Shown piece by piece: positions 11,157 through 21,277 of a stretch of 36,973 bases of DNA. The notes below the pieces were generated by a model. That model saw only the letters and a list, made by a program, of their open reading frames with translations, made no database searches and had not been told where the DNA came from. Position numbers and translations under genes: made by a program. The stretch lies in contig JAYMTF010000413.1 of the NCBI GenBank assembly GCA_036897485.1, positions 1-36,973 of the forward strand. The letters run 5' to 3'. Every line of letters starts with the position of its first letter. Position 1 is the first letter of the stretch. This stretch comes from Pelargonium nanum. Taxonomy: Eukaryota; Streptophyta; Magnoliopsida; Geraniales; Geraniaceae.

Positions 11157-12704
11157 AAGGGTCAGTGAGTGTGATTTGTTTTTCGAGAAAATATAGGTTG
11201 TATTTCGTCTCCTCAATGGAAGCCCCTACGACGGTATATATTGGTGTGGTTGCATCCTCTTTTATGGAAATAATGGAAGCTGATACAAAACTTAATTTAT
11301 GCAGTAAGTTGGCTTGATGAAGAATATGGTAAAAGGACAAAACTTGAAAAATATAAAAGGGTAAAAGGTAAACTAATTATTTAATTATTTTTTAACAGAA
11401 TCCGTCAATCTATTTAAAAGATTGGACCACTATAGAGCAAAACATGTTAAATATAATGCTCTGAAATAAAATAAAATTCATGAACTTATTTGGATCAAAT
11501 CAATAGTTGAACCAACTATTTAAAGAATTTACGAGAAAATAAGGTGGTGACTGTGACTTATCATTATCTCATGATAACATTATAGGCAAAATACATAGGC
11601 AGGCATGCAGTCCAAGAACAGAAACTGGTCTTATCCTTAACCTTGTACCAATAACCCAACCATCAAACAGACAGACCATAACTTACTAGTATCATCCATC
11701 ACTTGGCATAAAATGTTGTGCCAAACCCAAATACAACCTATATGCAAGAAACATGCACAGTGATGAATTGGATGGACAAATTAAAAATGGTAGCTTGAGC
11801 ATTAATTAACAATGGTGGAGAGCCAAGAGGTAGTTGTTGGAAGTGTAAAATGAAATTGTGTACGAATGGTGGTCATTGCTCATTGTACTGTTGACAGATT
11901 CCTTTGTTTTCGCAGAACCACTTATTTGGATTGATGCATCATCTTCAACCTCTGCGTCCTTTATTTTTGTCCATCATATATGGTCCCCAACTTATCTAAT
12001 CATTTTCCAAAGCAAACCAATGTGGATTTATGGACCATGCTCCATTTCATCTCAATTTATTGTTACAATAATGCAGTACAGATTGTCACCCATTGCGTTT
12101 AGTGACTTCAATTGTTGAAAGCTCTACGTAATCGTTTTATCAGCCCGCTAAATTCATTCCTAAAGTGATACTAGAATTAGATTAAAAATAATAAATATTT
12201 TTGTTACTTATATGAATTTATTTTAACATCTTTTTAAATTTCATACCACCGCCCACTTGACCAAATTGTAGCAAGGACTCGTGCTCGAGACAAAAAAAAA
12301 TTGTAAGTTGCACAAGTAGGTGAACTTGTAATTGCAAAGGACCTCCTTGAATCCAAGTTATTTTAACGTGTTGAACTAAATTTAAACAAGCTTAGCTTAA
12401 AGTAACAACAACGTGGGTCTGGAAATTTATTTTCTGTTTTCTTTTTTCTTCCTTAATATTTGGGCTTTTGGGCCCTCAAAAATAGTAATAATGGGCTCTC
12501 TTCTCTGGATCCACTTTGCTTCATCGTTAAAACTTCAAAATCCCCAAATCGTCCTTCTGTCGTCGGGGCTTCTTCGTCAGTCGTCACCGATCTCATCTCT
12601 GATCTCTCTCCCTCTCTCTCAACCTATAGAACTCAAAATCCCCAAATCTTGAAGCAATTCAATTTGATTTCCGATTCCATAATTTTTAATTCAACACCAA
12701 CAAC

Positions 12705-13841
12705 ATGTCTCCAAAATCGCTCCAAATCTTCATCAAATCCCCAGACCTCCACCTTCCCACTCAAACCCTAACCCTAACCCCTTCTCCATCTCAGACCCTT
12801 CACCATCTCAAGCTCATGCTCCTCCCCAACGCCCCTTCTTCGTCCTTCTACTTCACCCTCAACGGCAAGCCCCTCGCCGACTCCACCTCTCTCCTCCTCG
12901 CCCCTCTCTCAACCCTCATCTTGCGCCCCCGTCTCCTCGGCGGCGGCGGCGATGGCGGAGCCACCGGTGCCGAGTCCCGCGACTGCTACCTCAAGATGTA
13001 CGCCGAGAAGAAGCCCGACAAAGTCGACCCCAACGAGCAGAGGCTCTCCAAGTGGCTCAATTGCGCCCTCTCTTACGAGCCCCTCCGGGAGCCTTGCGTC
13101 GTGGACTATCTCGGCAACGTCTTCAACAAGGAGGCGCTGGTGGAGGCTCTGTTGGGGAAGAAACTGCCCAAGGAGTTTGGCCACGTGAAGGGGCTCAAGG
13201 ATATGATCAATATTCAGCTCTCCATGATCCCTGGCTTGGAGCTGGATCGCCTCAGCGACAAGGAGAAGACGCGGTTTCAGTGCCCGATTTCCGGGCTCGA
13301 GTTCAACGGCAAGTACAAGTTTTTTGCGTTGAAGACCTGCGGGCATGTGCTGAGTGCCAAGGCTTTGAAGGAGGTGAAGTCGTCGTCTTGTCTGGTGTGT
13401 CATAAGGAGTTCACGGAGATGGACAAGATTGTGATCAACGGGAGCGAAGAGGAGGTTGCTGTATTGAGGGAGAGAATGGAGCAAGGGAAGGCAAAGTTGA
13501 AGGAGAAGAAGTCTAAGAAGGTGAAAATTGGGGAATTGGGTGTCAATGGGGAGGAGGGTGTGGCCTCGGAGCTGCCACGCTTGAGTGGAACGAAGCATGG
13601 TGTTGATGTTAAGGCTGTGGAGAAGGTTTCGGGGAAATTAGATGTGAATGGAAAGGTTGGTAATGTTGGGATTCCTGTTAATGGTGCAGCAACCAATGCT
13701 TCATCGAAGAAATTGAAAACTTCCATAACAGTTCCAGCCAATGCCACAAAGGAAGTGTACACATCCATATTTACATCTTCAAGGAAGTCTGATTTTAAGG
13801 AAACATACTCTTGTAGATCTCTCCCTCTTGGCAGAAATTGA
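12705..13841 (+). CDS. RTF2: replication termination factor 2 (RTF2) domain protein
   Basis: Single uninterrupted frame of 378 aa, nuclear by family. Rtf2 proteins act at stalled replication forks in fission yeast and animals, and the Arabidopsis protein is linked to pre-mRNA splicing and embryo development. Residues 1-75 resemble the ubiquitin-like N-terminal extension of plant members. The Rtf2 core follows, with LSKWLNCALSYEPLREPCVV (113-132) and a degenerate RING-like zinc site: Cys193 (CPISG), Cys212 and His214 (TCGHV), Cys229 and Cys232 (CLVC). The last third is charged and lower in complexity, with a lysine-rich EKKSKKVK stretch that could be a nuclear localisation signal. The 5' third is markedly GC-rich against AT-rich flanks. 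The start is the first ATG after a pyrimidine-rich leader and opens the Ub-like fold. A large antisense frame here is a shadow. Confidence 0.94.
   Translation: MSPKSLQIFIKSPDLHLPTQTLTLTPSPSQTLHHLKLMLLPNAPSSSFYFTLNGKPLADSTSLLLAPLSTLILRPRLLGGGGDGGATGAESRDCYLKMYAEKKPDKVDPNEQRLSKWLNCALSYEPLREPCVVDYLGNVFNKEALVEALLGKKLPKEFGHVKGLKDMINIQLSMIPGLELDRLSDKEKTRFQCPISGLEFNGKYKFFALKTCGHVLSAKALKEVKSSSCLVCHKEFTEMDKIVINGSEEEVAVLRERMEQGKAKLKEKKSKKVKIGELGVNGEEGVASELPRLSGTKHGVDVKAVEKVSGKLDVNGKVGNVGIPVNGAATNASSKKLKTSITVPANATKEVYTSIFTSSRKSDFKETYSCRSLPLGRN
12763..12780 (+). promoter_or_regulatory. telo-box-like telomeric repeat run inside RTF2 coding sequence
   Basis: AAACCCTAACCCTAACCC lies about 60 bp downstream of the RTF2 start codon and is read as Thr-Leu-Thr-Leu-Thr-Pro. 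The telo box AAACCCTAA is a known cis element near starts of plant translation and replication genes. Here it is within the coding region, so a regulatory role is inference. Confidence 0.4.
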
Positions 13842-14454
13842 TTGTTATTGTGTGGCCCTTGTAAGGTGATTTCCCTGTCCCGTTGTACTGCTTTATTTAC
13901 TCCATCTTGTCGATGGGTTTTTATGAATGCTTCTTTGACATACAATTGTGTTTTTAACTGTTAAGTGTTCATAACAAAGTTATATAGTTTTGTGTATGCA
14001 GATATTAGTTGTTTCTTTCGTGTTCAAATGATACATACTTGGAAGGGCGATATTGCAATTCCTTTTCACTTGCACACCTTCAAATTCTTAGAAGAGTAAT
14101 GTTAATATTGTGGAGACTTGATTCTTTGAAAGAAGTTGGTTTAGTTATATGGTGAAGCCAGGTGCTAGATTTGGAGAGTGCTTTACGGTTTCTGTATGTG
14201 TTTGTATTTGCGTGCGTACATGTACTTGTATGTTGTTATGAATTTGGTTAGCTGACATCGTCAGGTGTGGTGAACTGTCTTTATGAATCTAAGACATTGC
14301 TTCTTTCATTAATACATAACTCACTTGGGAATTCTCCCAAATTTAGGGCTAAAGTACTCCTTGACGAATAGGGCATTTAGGGAAACTTCATTCTCTACCT
14401 TTGATGGAGAATGCAAAATAATATATCTGTCCAATTTACCAACTATCATAGGGC

Positions 14455-14520
14455 ACTTGCTCCTCTTGAGGTCTCATATTCGAGCCTCGGTTGGTACGTT
14501 TGCTGATATAAAAAAATATA
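14455..14520 (+). mobile_element. possible SINE-like fragment
   Basis: GAGGTCTCATATTCGAGCC contains a B-box-like TTCGAGCC. The neighbouring words match the inverted SINE at 534-650, whose minus strand reads GAGGTCTCAGATTCGAGC. An A-rich tract follows near 14510. No duplication of the target was found; it may be a truncated relative of the same family. Confidence 0.35.
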
Positions 14521-14956
14521 TGTTCAATTTGATACTTAGAATGATTTGTAGATTGTATATTTCCTAGATAAGGGTGAATATGTGCGGGTGCTCCTTTCTA
14601 AGAGATAGTACAAAGACAATGACTGCCTCCCATTCTTAACATCTAATCATTTGTGATTATATGATAACTTGACTGGTAGGGGGTTCATTGAAAATCGTTA
14701 TCATTAGATCATATTGAGTACTTACGGGGTAGTAAGGAAGGTTTAGTAAATCTTCCCACCTCCCCTAACACATGTTGTCAATACATTGAAAGCATGACCT
14801 TTTCTTCTTCTTCTTTTTTGGTTTTGTGTAGGTAGAGTTAATGGTAATGATTAAGCAAGATATTAGCTTGTAATTTGTCTATGGCTCAGTTCCCTGTTAA
14901 CAGCGCAGTGTTGGTAGTAGTGTTTTGAACAAGAATTGCTTGACAATTTTTGGATC

Positions 14957-15152
14957 AAGTGATTTGAATTCGGATTTTTTAAAATTTGGGGTCGGAGATG
15001 TGACCATAGGAGTGTGGAAATGCATTGTAGTTGCAGTGGATATTCATGGCTGCTGCAGAGAAAGGTGTTGCATTTGTAGAGAGTTTGTAAAACCATAGCC
15101 AAAAGAAGTTATCTCCGACCCCAAATTTTAAAAGTCTGAATTCAAATCACTT
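14957..15152. mobile_element. fold-back / MITE-like element with about 42-bp inverted repeats
   Basis: The left arm at 14957-14999 (AAGTGATTTGAATTC to GGGGTCGGAGAT) and the right arm at 15111-15152 are near-perfect reverse complements, separated by about 111 bp. Weaker complementarity continues outward for about 10 bp. The arrangement suits a MITE; a transcript through it would fold into a long hairpin that could be a small-RNA source. No coding capacity. Confidence 0.7.
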
Positions 15153-16334
15153 TTAAATAATTGGAGAGCACCAACCGCACTACGTTAATGGTTGCTGAAT
15201 AATCTCAGTAATGTGATTTCTAGTTTCTGCTCACCCAAGCATTAAATATTTTGGCTGAAATGTACTTGTCCTACTTGGTGATTTGTGGCCCAAAATATAT
15301 AAGCCCTCGACCCGACGCTTCCGTGACTTGAACCCGACCCCGGCTTAGTTTTTTTCCTATGAGGTTGTTACAAGCATAAAGAGTGTGTTTCAATATAAAT
15401 ACACTTGAGGTCTTATACTTGAGTACTTGACAATGAGCTCACTGAAGAGGCCAGAAGGAAAAAACTCAACATCTCACTATGAATCTGGATTTTGAGAAAA
15501 CATTTGACTCTAATTGAGGTTTGTCTCAAAATGGTCCCTTTGGGTGAAAGGTTGTATCAAACACATAATTGTATCAAACATATAATTGTTTGTTGCTGAG
15601 GGGTTCACCAATTATTTAATAAATTTGCAACTCCTGATATTTTCAAAGGTATTGAAATTAGGTCAGACTAATACATCAATCACTCTTCTAATCATGTTTA
15701 CTTCAATTTAAGCACAATCAAGCAATATTGAGTCTTCATGCAGACACCACTTGGGCGCTCTTTCAAGATTGGGATCAACCCAAAGAGTGAAATTGTTGGT
15801 AACTTCAAGAAATGATGGGGCTCTAAAAAGTTATGGAGAATCAAATTTGCTCTTATTAAACTACAAGTAACTGTTGAAACCAACTCTAAAATTTGATTTA
15901 TAGAAGATGAAAGTTTCTGCCAGAAAAATTTATGGGTTGAGTTTTGCAGCAATAGATTTGAGATTCTTAAGGGGCGTTTGAGTATTTTTGGCGAAAACTT
16001 GTCACCGTTACTAGTGGTGTAATTTATTCAAAGAAGGTGTCGTTAATCGCAAAGCTTTATAGTTCTTTTGTAGTTGAAGTACAAATAGAGGAAAAGTTTA
16101 ATGTTGAAAAGTGCAATTAACAATTCTTATTATCTTGATCAGCTTCTTAAACGTACACGTGTATTTCCGACACAGCACCTTGAGTTGGGATTACAATATG
16201 ATATTGCAAATCGTGGGTTGTGGCCACCAGAGAGTAACATGCAGCATCGTGTGCTCTCTGCTGACAGTGACACTATCAATTTCTCTGTTAGCTCCATCAC
16301 AAGATTCATTCACCGGAGAAGATTTTAAGGAAAT

Positions 16335-19300
16335 ATGGAGAAACCCTCCTCCTCCTCCTCCTCTTGGGTCTGCACTGTTTTCACCCAATTTTGTCTCTGC
16401 TTTGCCCTCTATCTTGTGCTCCATGTGGCTCACTCCCAGAAGCTCAAAACTAACACCAGATCTCTTGACATTTACTTCATCAGTGTTAGAGGTGGCCTCA
16501 GGCCTCTCCATCAACAGACCCATCTTCTCAAACAGGTTAGTTCCTCTCTTCAGCCACAATCAATGTCTCTTCACTGGTCTTGTTCTTGTTTTCAATTCCA
16601 GACATATAACAACAAATTGAGGGGTTTTTAGTCCATATTTGCTGATGGTTGATGAATTGATTGTAACCAGGGATTTTATGTGTAAGTATTTGAGTGTAGG
16701 TTTTTGCTTTCTAGAATTTCCTATTTTGAAAAGGCAACTAAAGAGAGTGTGATGTGTAATGTGTTCCCTGGTTCTGTATGAATGGTGTGGCTATCTGGAG
16801 AAGATTGTGAGAATGGAAATCTTGTAGACTGCCATTAGAATGTTATACTCAGATAGCCAAGTACTTGTAAACAAACATGTATATTTTCCTAGACTAGCTG
16901 AGGGTGTTTACTGAGAACCAATGGAATTGTGGAGGTGAACTATGTCCAATGTGCACATTGGTATTCTCTTTAGCGATGGGTATGGCTTATATTGTGAGTT
17001 TGAATACGTAAAGAATCACAAGTGTTCTTGTTGACAGAATAAATTTGGTTGTTTGACAAAGTATTGGGCTATGTTCTTCCTTTTCAAGTTTGGTGATGTT
17101 TCTTGTGGTGATACCTCTCACTGTTCCAATTCTCAAATGTGCTTTTGGGCTTCCATCTATGATATTTATTGGCTCAGATCAGATAATCATCTTTTTTTTT
17201 TTTCCTTTCAAATTTTCATTTTTATCTTTCCTGCCCAAATTGGCCTGGTTTCTATTGAACAGTCTTCTTCAATTGTCACATTTTGATGATTCTTTTTCAT
17301 GCACATCTTTCTTGATTTTCTTGGAATTCTTGTTGTGGGTGCAGATGGAGAAGGCAGCAAAAGCTTACAAAGCAAGTTTTGTGGTTAACATAAGTGAACT
17401 GGGTGAAGATGATCCTCTAATGCAGAATGTATGATCTTTTCCCTTCCTGTTATGTGTGTGTGCTGTAAGCCTGTAACTGCTGTAATATCTTTTAGAACCT
17501 GCTTAATTAACTTCTTTTAATCCTGAGGCTCGTGGAAGTTATTTTTCTGAAGTTTCGTTCGTAACTATTGACAATTAGCATAAGTTTGATTATGTTTAGC
17601 TTAAGTAGAATCAATTTAAGCAGTTTCTTCAACTGTAGTTTAGTTTAACTGGTTACAACACTTGGCAGTATTCCTAAATTTATTCCTTTACAGGGTACCC
17701 AGCGTTTCCGGTCTCTGCAAGTTCCCTGGTATAAATTCCTTATGCAATCAACTCTTTGACTTGGGTTCATTTGCATCATATATATCTTATATTATTAAGG
17801 CAATCACTGTGATTTTGCTGCTTTATTTAGGTCATTTGTGCTTAATTACTTCTGTGGATAGTCATGGATGAAACTTTCTTGTAGGTACACCACTAGAGTT
17901 TCGAAAGGACTAGAACGGGGTTACTTCCTAAAGCACATCAAAATGCCTTTTGGAAAAACCTTAGACATTATAGGTGTTGATACTGGGTCATTACAGGTGT
18001 GTGATTTCTTCCTGAACTCAGATGATTTTCAGATTCAGATTAAGTCATACTTGAATTGTCAATACATTCTTTACAGCTTATGCTTGAAGAAAATATTATT
18101 TTTAACATTACCATTTGTGTAACCTTGATGAACTTATATGATGAATGGTCACCATAATCTGCACTTTATCATTGTTTCCCCAGCCACATTCTAGATTTGT
18201 TCTATAGTTAGAGGTGTATAGGATATATGATGCAGTATGCTTGTACGATATTTCTTCTATTTTCTCATGACTGATGTCCTTTGGAACTCCAAGGATATAA
18301 TGCATACGGGATCAACAACTGGCGCCGAAAGTAAACAGCTACATTGGCTGACAAGGACATTAGGAGCTACCAATAGTAACTGGTAAGAGATCAACATGTG
18401 CCATGTTTTTCTGTTTATATACTAGTTTCTGCTTGAGTAAAGTTATATTTAGCACTTCAATTTTAAATTCAAAAGAAAGCTAAGGTTGTGTTTGCATTCT
18501 TGGATTTGAATTGAAATTTTGTGTTTCAAATACAAATATAATGTTTAAGAAACCATAAAATTTCAAATGACAAGTTAAGAGTTGTCATTTGAATTTCCAT
18601 GTTGTTGGTATGTTTTGGATCATATTGGATTTGACTCAAATACAAATTCAAATTCTTCGTGCATCCAAACATTAGATTTGACTCAAACCGAAGAATCCAA
18701 ATATACTAAAAGAATTGAAATATTGCTTAACTTGAGCTAGTGTGAAATTTAACTTCTTACATTTACTATATTTCAAATTAGTTCCTTTTAACCCTTTAAT
18801 TTAGTGAGACGACCATGAATTTCTGTTCTCATTTTCAATTTGGCCTGATTTAGGACAGTCGTCGTGTGCGGAATTAGGAAGCTGAACACAAAACGATGGT
18901 CTACCCTTAATTACCTTGGAGATTCATGTTAACTGACTACTAATAAGCTACCAACCAGTTAATAATCAACTTCTTTTTTTGTCAACTCAGGCGAATAGTA
19001 TTTGGTTTCCACCCTTTGGTTATCTGTAAAGAGAACAAGGATCAAATTGAGACAGATCAAATTTATGAGTCCTTGCATCATATTTTTATGCAATTTGGAG
19101 TGGTGAGTTCTCTCTCAATGCAGATTCTGAATTATGTATCAGTTATGCCTATAAAAGTTCTTGTATGGCCATGGTTTTTGAAGTTTGGGATCTTCATAGG
19201 TTCTAATCGTAGTCCAATTTTATAAAAAAAGAAGAATGAGATCTGAAGTCCCTCCAACACTCGAAAACTTGGAAAGTTGTTATTGCTCGATGAACTGTCA

Positions 19301-19873
19301 TGTGAAGATTTTATCGAGTTTAGAAATTTGTAAATGACAAAAACTGACTCCTAATTCTTTTTTTCTTTCTCCAGAATGCATATCTGAGCAAGGTAGGTTG
19401 CACAGAATATGCCCTTGAAGGTGGTGTGGCTTACATTGGAAACCCGGGTTTAGCGGAAGAAAAACCTTATTTGGCTTCTGGATTCGGGGAGTGAGTGCAG
19501 TATATCACATTTTTTTATCCAATACACGCAATGATGAACTAACATTGTATATTTGACACTCAGGAAAATGGTCAATGGATTCCTTCTTCACCGAGTCAGC
19601 TCATTAGAGATTGTGGGTATTCCATCCTTTTTCCGGAAGTGTTGATATATATATTTTGGTGAACCTTAATAATTTTATTTTTGGACATTACAAAGAATTA
19701 GATGTCAAGTTTTTTGGTTGTATTGTATTTGATATCATAGTATGGCATTTCAGTTGTTAAGGAACTAAGCAATGCATTATTCCTTTCCTTGGCAGGTAAC
19801 CTATTTTGTGGCCTCGTCCGAGGAAGTTGTGTACAAGTCCGTATTGCAACACCGGGGCAGAGATGTCATGTAA
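16335..19873 (+). CDS. metallophosphoesterase-fold protein related to purple acid phosphatases, probably non-catalytic
   Basis: Nine exons: 16335-16535, 17345-17428, 17694-17728, 17885-17996, 18294-18382, 18991-19102, 19375-19490, 19564-19612, 19796-19873. All are GT-AG and in frame, giving 291 aa. Residues 11-33 form a hydrophobic signal peptide or anchor, so the secretory route or a membrane is likely. The overall order follows tartrate-resistant-type acid phosphatases: LDIYFISVRGGL where GDWG is expected, FVVNISELGEDDPL for the GDN block, QVPWYTT for GNHD, DIIGVDTG, WRIVFGFHPLV for the VxGHH block, AYLSKVGCTEYAL for GHDH, and EIVTYFVASSEEVVYK at the end. Only Asp139 and His181 survive, so hydrolysis is unlikely. 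Plant relatives carry a calcineurin-like metallophosphoesterase label. Fold call confident; loss of activity is inference from missing ligands. Exon 3 is only 35 nt. Confidence 0.85.
18484..18675. mobile_element. MITE-like insertion in intron 5 of the metallophosphoesterase-fold gene
   Basis: The left end reads GTGTTTGCATTCTTGGATT and the reverse complement of the right end reads TGTTTGGATGCACGAAGAATT. Both are followed by TTGAATT-type sequence. Internal AT-rich inverted segments (CAAATGACAAG and a near match to its complement) add to the fold-back look. A target-site duplication was not defined, so ends are approximate. Confidence 0.45.
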
Positions 19874-20030
19874 AATTGTAGATTCATCTTCAAGATTCAA
19901 GACAAGTCCGTATTCCAAATTCTTCACATACCACTACAACTTTTCTTGTGTAAATTCTATTTGTTTGAAAGAAAAGAAGCCTCGGCCTATTTTTAATGGA
20001 ATCAGTCCCAAAAAGAGTGTACTCTGCTTC

Positions 20031-20032
<2 letters not shown>

Positions 20033-20062
<30 letters not shown>
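20033..20062 (+). repeat. CT dinucleotide microsatellite, about 15 units
   Basis: Uninterrupted CT run in the likely 3' untranslated region of the upstream plus-strand gene. Probably length-variable between individuals. Confidence 0.85.
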
Positions 20063-20065
<3 letters not shown>

Positions 20066-20495
20066 AAATTTTGGAGGACAAATTGTTTTGTTCCTTTGAC
20101 CTAAAAATCAACTTATTCAAAATCTCTTATCATTTGGATACTGTAAAGTTTACATTTCTTTATCCTCTTCCCATAGCGAGTTAGAGAACACAAGATGTGT
20201 TGCTACATGTCGTGTTCAAACTTCTTTACTTTAGTCGTTTCCAACCAAAACTCAAGTAAAATGAGGTGTCTTGGAGAGCGCTCGCATTGTGCCATGTAGG
20301 GTTGTGCATTTTAACCCGTTAATCGAGATTGAATCATATCAGTCTAAACCATGTCGAATCGTATTTGGACCTATTGATCATATCATATCCTTCCTATTAT
20401 TATTCACCATCAATATTAGTGAAGAAGAAGAGGATGTTAAATTAGTAAATTTGTATTATTTATATAAATATTTTTTTGTCCTTTGTTTTTTAATC

Positions 20496-20545
20496 AATTC
20501 TACATGTAAAATTCTTCTCAAAAAAAAAATTCTACATGTAAAATT
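20496..20545 (+). mobile_element. minimal 5'-truncated retroposon footprint with 18-bp target-site duplication
   Basis: AATTCTACATGTAAAATT occurs at 20496-20513 and exactly at 20528-20545. Only CTTCTC plus an A tract lies between. An exact long duplication bracketing a short A-tailed insert is what remains after an almost completely truncated LINE- or SINE-type insertion. A simple slippage duplication is the alternative. Confidence 0.55.
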
Positions 20546-20907
20546 AGGTGGCAAATTTGTTAAATTTTAATGTGATGCCATAAAAATGAAAATATAAGTT
20601 AGATTCAACAAATTTGTTAACTCTAACCAATAGTGTGTACTATTATAATTTGTGTACCACTTTGATATTTTAAAAATTCATGTACTAGTTTCGGTATTAC
20701 GTCAAAGTTGATGTCCTAAAATTGATAATTTTCCAAACAAAATCAACAAATTATCAATTGGCGGAAATACCCACTTGCTTACCTATATTATCAGGTTATG
20801 CCCCAAAAATATCAAACCACATAGATTTCCCCATTTACCCTGACAACCCGTCACAATGTAGCCAAAGTAGAGGGGTAAAACTGGAATAAAACCCCCCAAA
20901 AAGGCAC

Positions 20908-20915
20908 TATAAAAA
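20908..20915 (+). promoter_or_regulatory. TATA box of a candidate short transcription unit
   Basis: TATAAAAA in the context CACTATAAAAACAGAG is a strong plant TATA match. It sits about 30 bp upstream of the point (about 20940) where composition turns abruptly from AT-rich to GC-rich. No other gene start is near. Confidence 0.55.
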
Positions 20916-20955
20916 CAGAGTAAACGCCGCTGATCAGACCTTACGCTCTGCAAGA

Positions 20956-21018
20956 ATGAGGTTTTGCTCTCAGGGAGGTGACGCCGCCGGCCTCTCTGAT
21001 CGGAAGCGGAGCCGATGA
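20956..21018 (+). CDS. short ORF (20 aa) downstream of the TATA box
   Basis: Encodes MRFCSQGGDAAGLSDRKRSR and then TGA. It begins about 40 bp after the TATA box and lies in GC-rich sequence unlike its flanks. I do not recognise it. Its size and place suggest an upstream ORF in a leader, but no long downstream CDS is visible. A second short ORF follows at 21155. Composition and promoter context are the only evidence that it is real. Confidence 0.3.
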   Translation: MRFCSQGGDAAGLSDRKRSR

Positions 21019-21154
21019 TTTCTCAGATCATCCAACTCTCTCTCTCTCTTTTTCATAATCATGAATCATGATCATATACATATATATATATATACACACA
21101 CACACACCAACAGAAACAACAACAAAACAATCAAGAAACAATAATGAGGCTGTG

Positions 21155-21277
21155 ATGATATTTTCAGAGCGGAGAGGTGAGGCATCGGAGAGCCACCGCA
21201 TCTTATGGCGAGGCAACTTGTTCTGTTGCAGCCATGGTGTTCGGCATTATCTGTTGCCTGCTTTTAGACGAATCTGA
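21155..21277 (+). CDS. short ORF (40 aa), candidate conserved small peptide or upstream ORF
   Basis: Begins MIFSERRGEASESHRILW and ends GVRHYLLPAFRRI. It is basic and has a Cys-Cys pair and an aromatic C-terminus; a composition this unlike random AT-rich translation suggests selection. A tiny ATG-AGG-CTG-TGA frame lies just before it, and the start codon overlaps in GTGATGA. An in-frame ATG at 21068 would only add a low-complexity tract from the TA/CA microsatellite, so I take the later start. GC content falls off soon after the stop. The form recalls conserved-peptide upstream ORFs of plant leaders, yet no main CDS follows within 2 kb. It could be an orphan micropeptide, a detached leader of a lost gene, or chance. 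Function unknown. Confidence 0.35.
   Translation: MIFSERRGEASESHRILWRGNLFCCSHGVRHYLLPAFRRI

Larger units (their letters stand above)
10337..12704. other. divergent intergenic region between GAPN and RTF2
   Basis: The left part is the GAPN leader and promoter; a minus-strand TATA-like CTATATATC lies near 10506-10514. The middle is AT-rich, with a poly-T tract at about 11033-11053 beside the CACTA-like fragment. The right part (about 12500-12704) is the pyrimidine-rich RTF2 leader. Short open frames at 11123-11340, 11858-12118 and 12413-12771 show no protein-like composition. Confidence 0.6.
13842..16334. other. intergenic region between RTF2 and the metallophosphoesterase-fold gene
   Basis: Starts with the RTF2 3' untranslated region. 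It holds a SINE-like B-box fragment near 14455-14520, a fold-back element at 14957-15152 and a short ATAATTGTATCAAACA tandem motif near 15549-15595. Apart from these I see no gene. The last 250 bp should contain the promoter and leader of the downstream plus-strand gene, including an ACACGTGT G-box-like site near 16155. Confidence 0.6.

Noticed and set aside
12763..12780. Interstitial telomere
   Set aside because: Fewer than three units and read through as coding sequence; too short for a telomere remnant.
12909..13598. 229-aa open frame on the minus strand
   Set aside because: Lies entirely antisense to the GC-rich RTF2 coding region, is Leu/Arg/His-rich and shows no domain; it is a codon-bias shadow.
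13400..13945. 181-aa minus-strand open frame
   Set aside because: Antisense shadow of the RTF2 C-terminal half and its 3' untranslated region.
16111..16620. 169-aa plus-strand frame overlapping exon 1 of the metallophosphoesterase-fold gene
   Set aside because: Out of frame with the exon chain that rebuilds the domain; the 16335 frame begins a signal peptide and splices cleanly.
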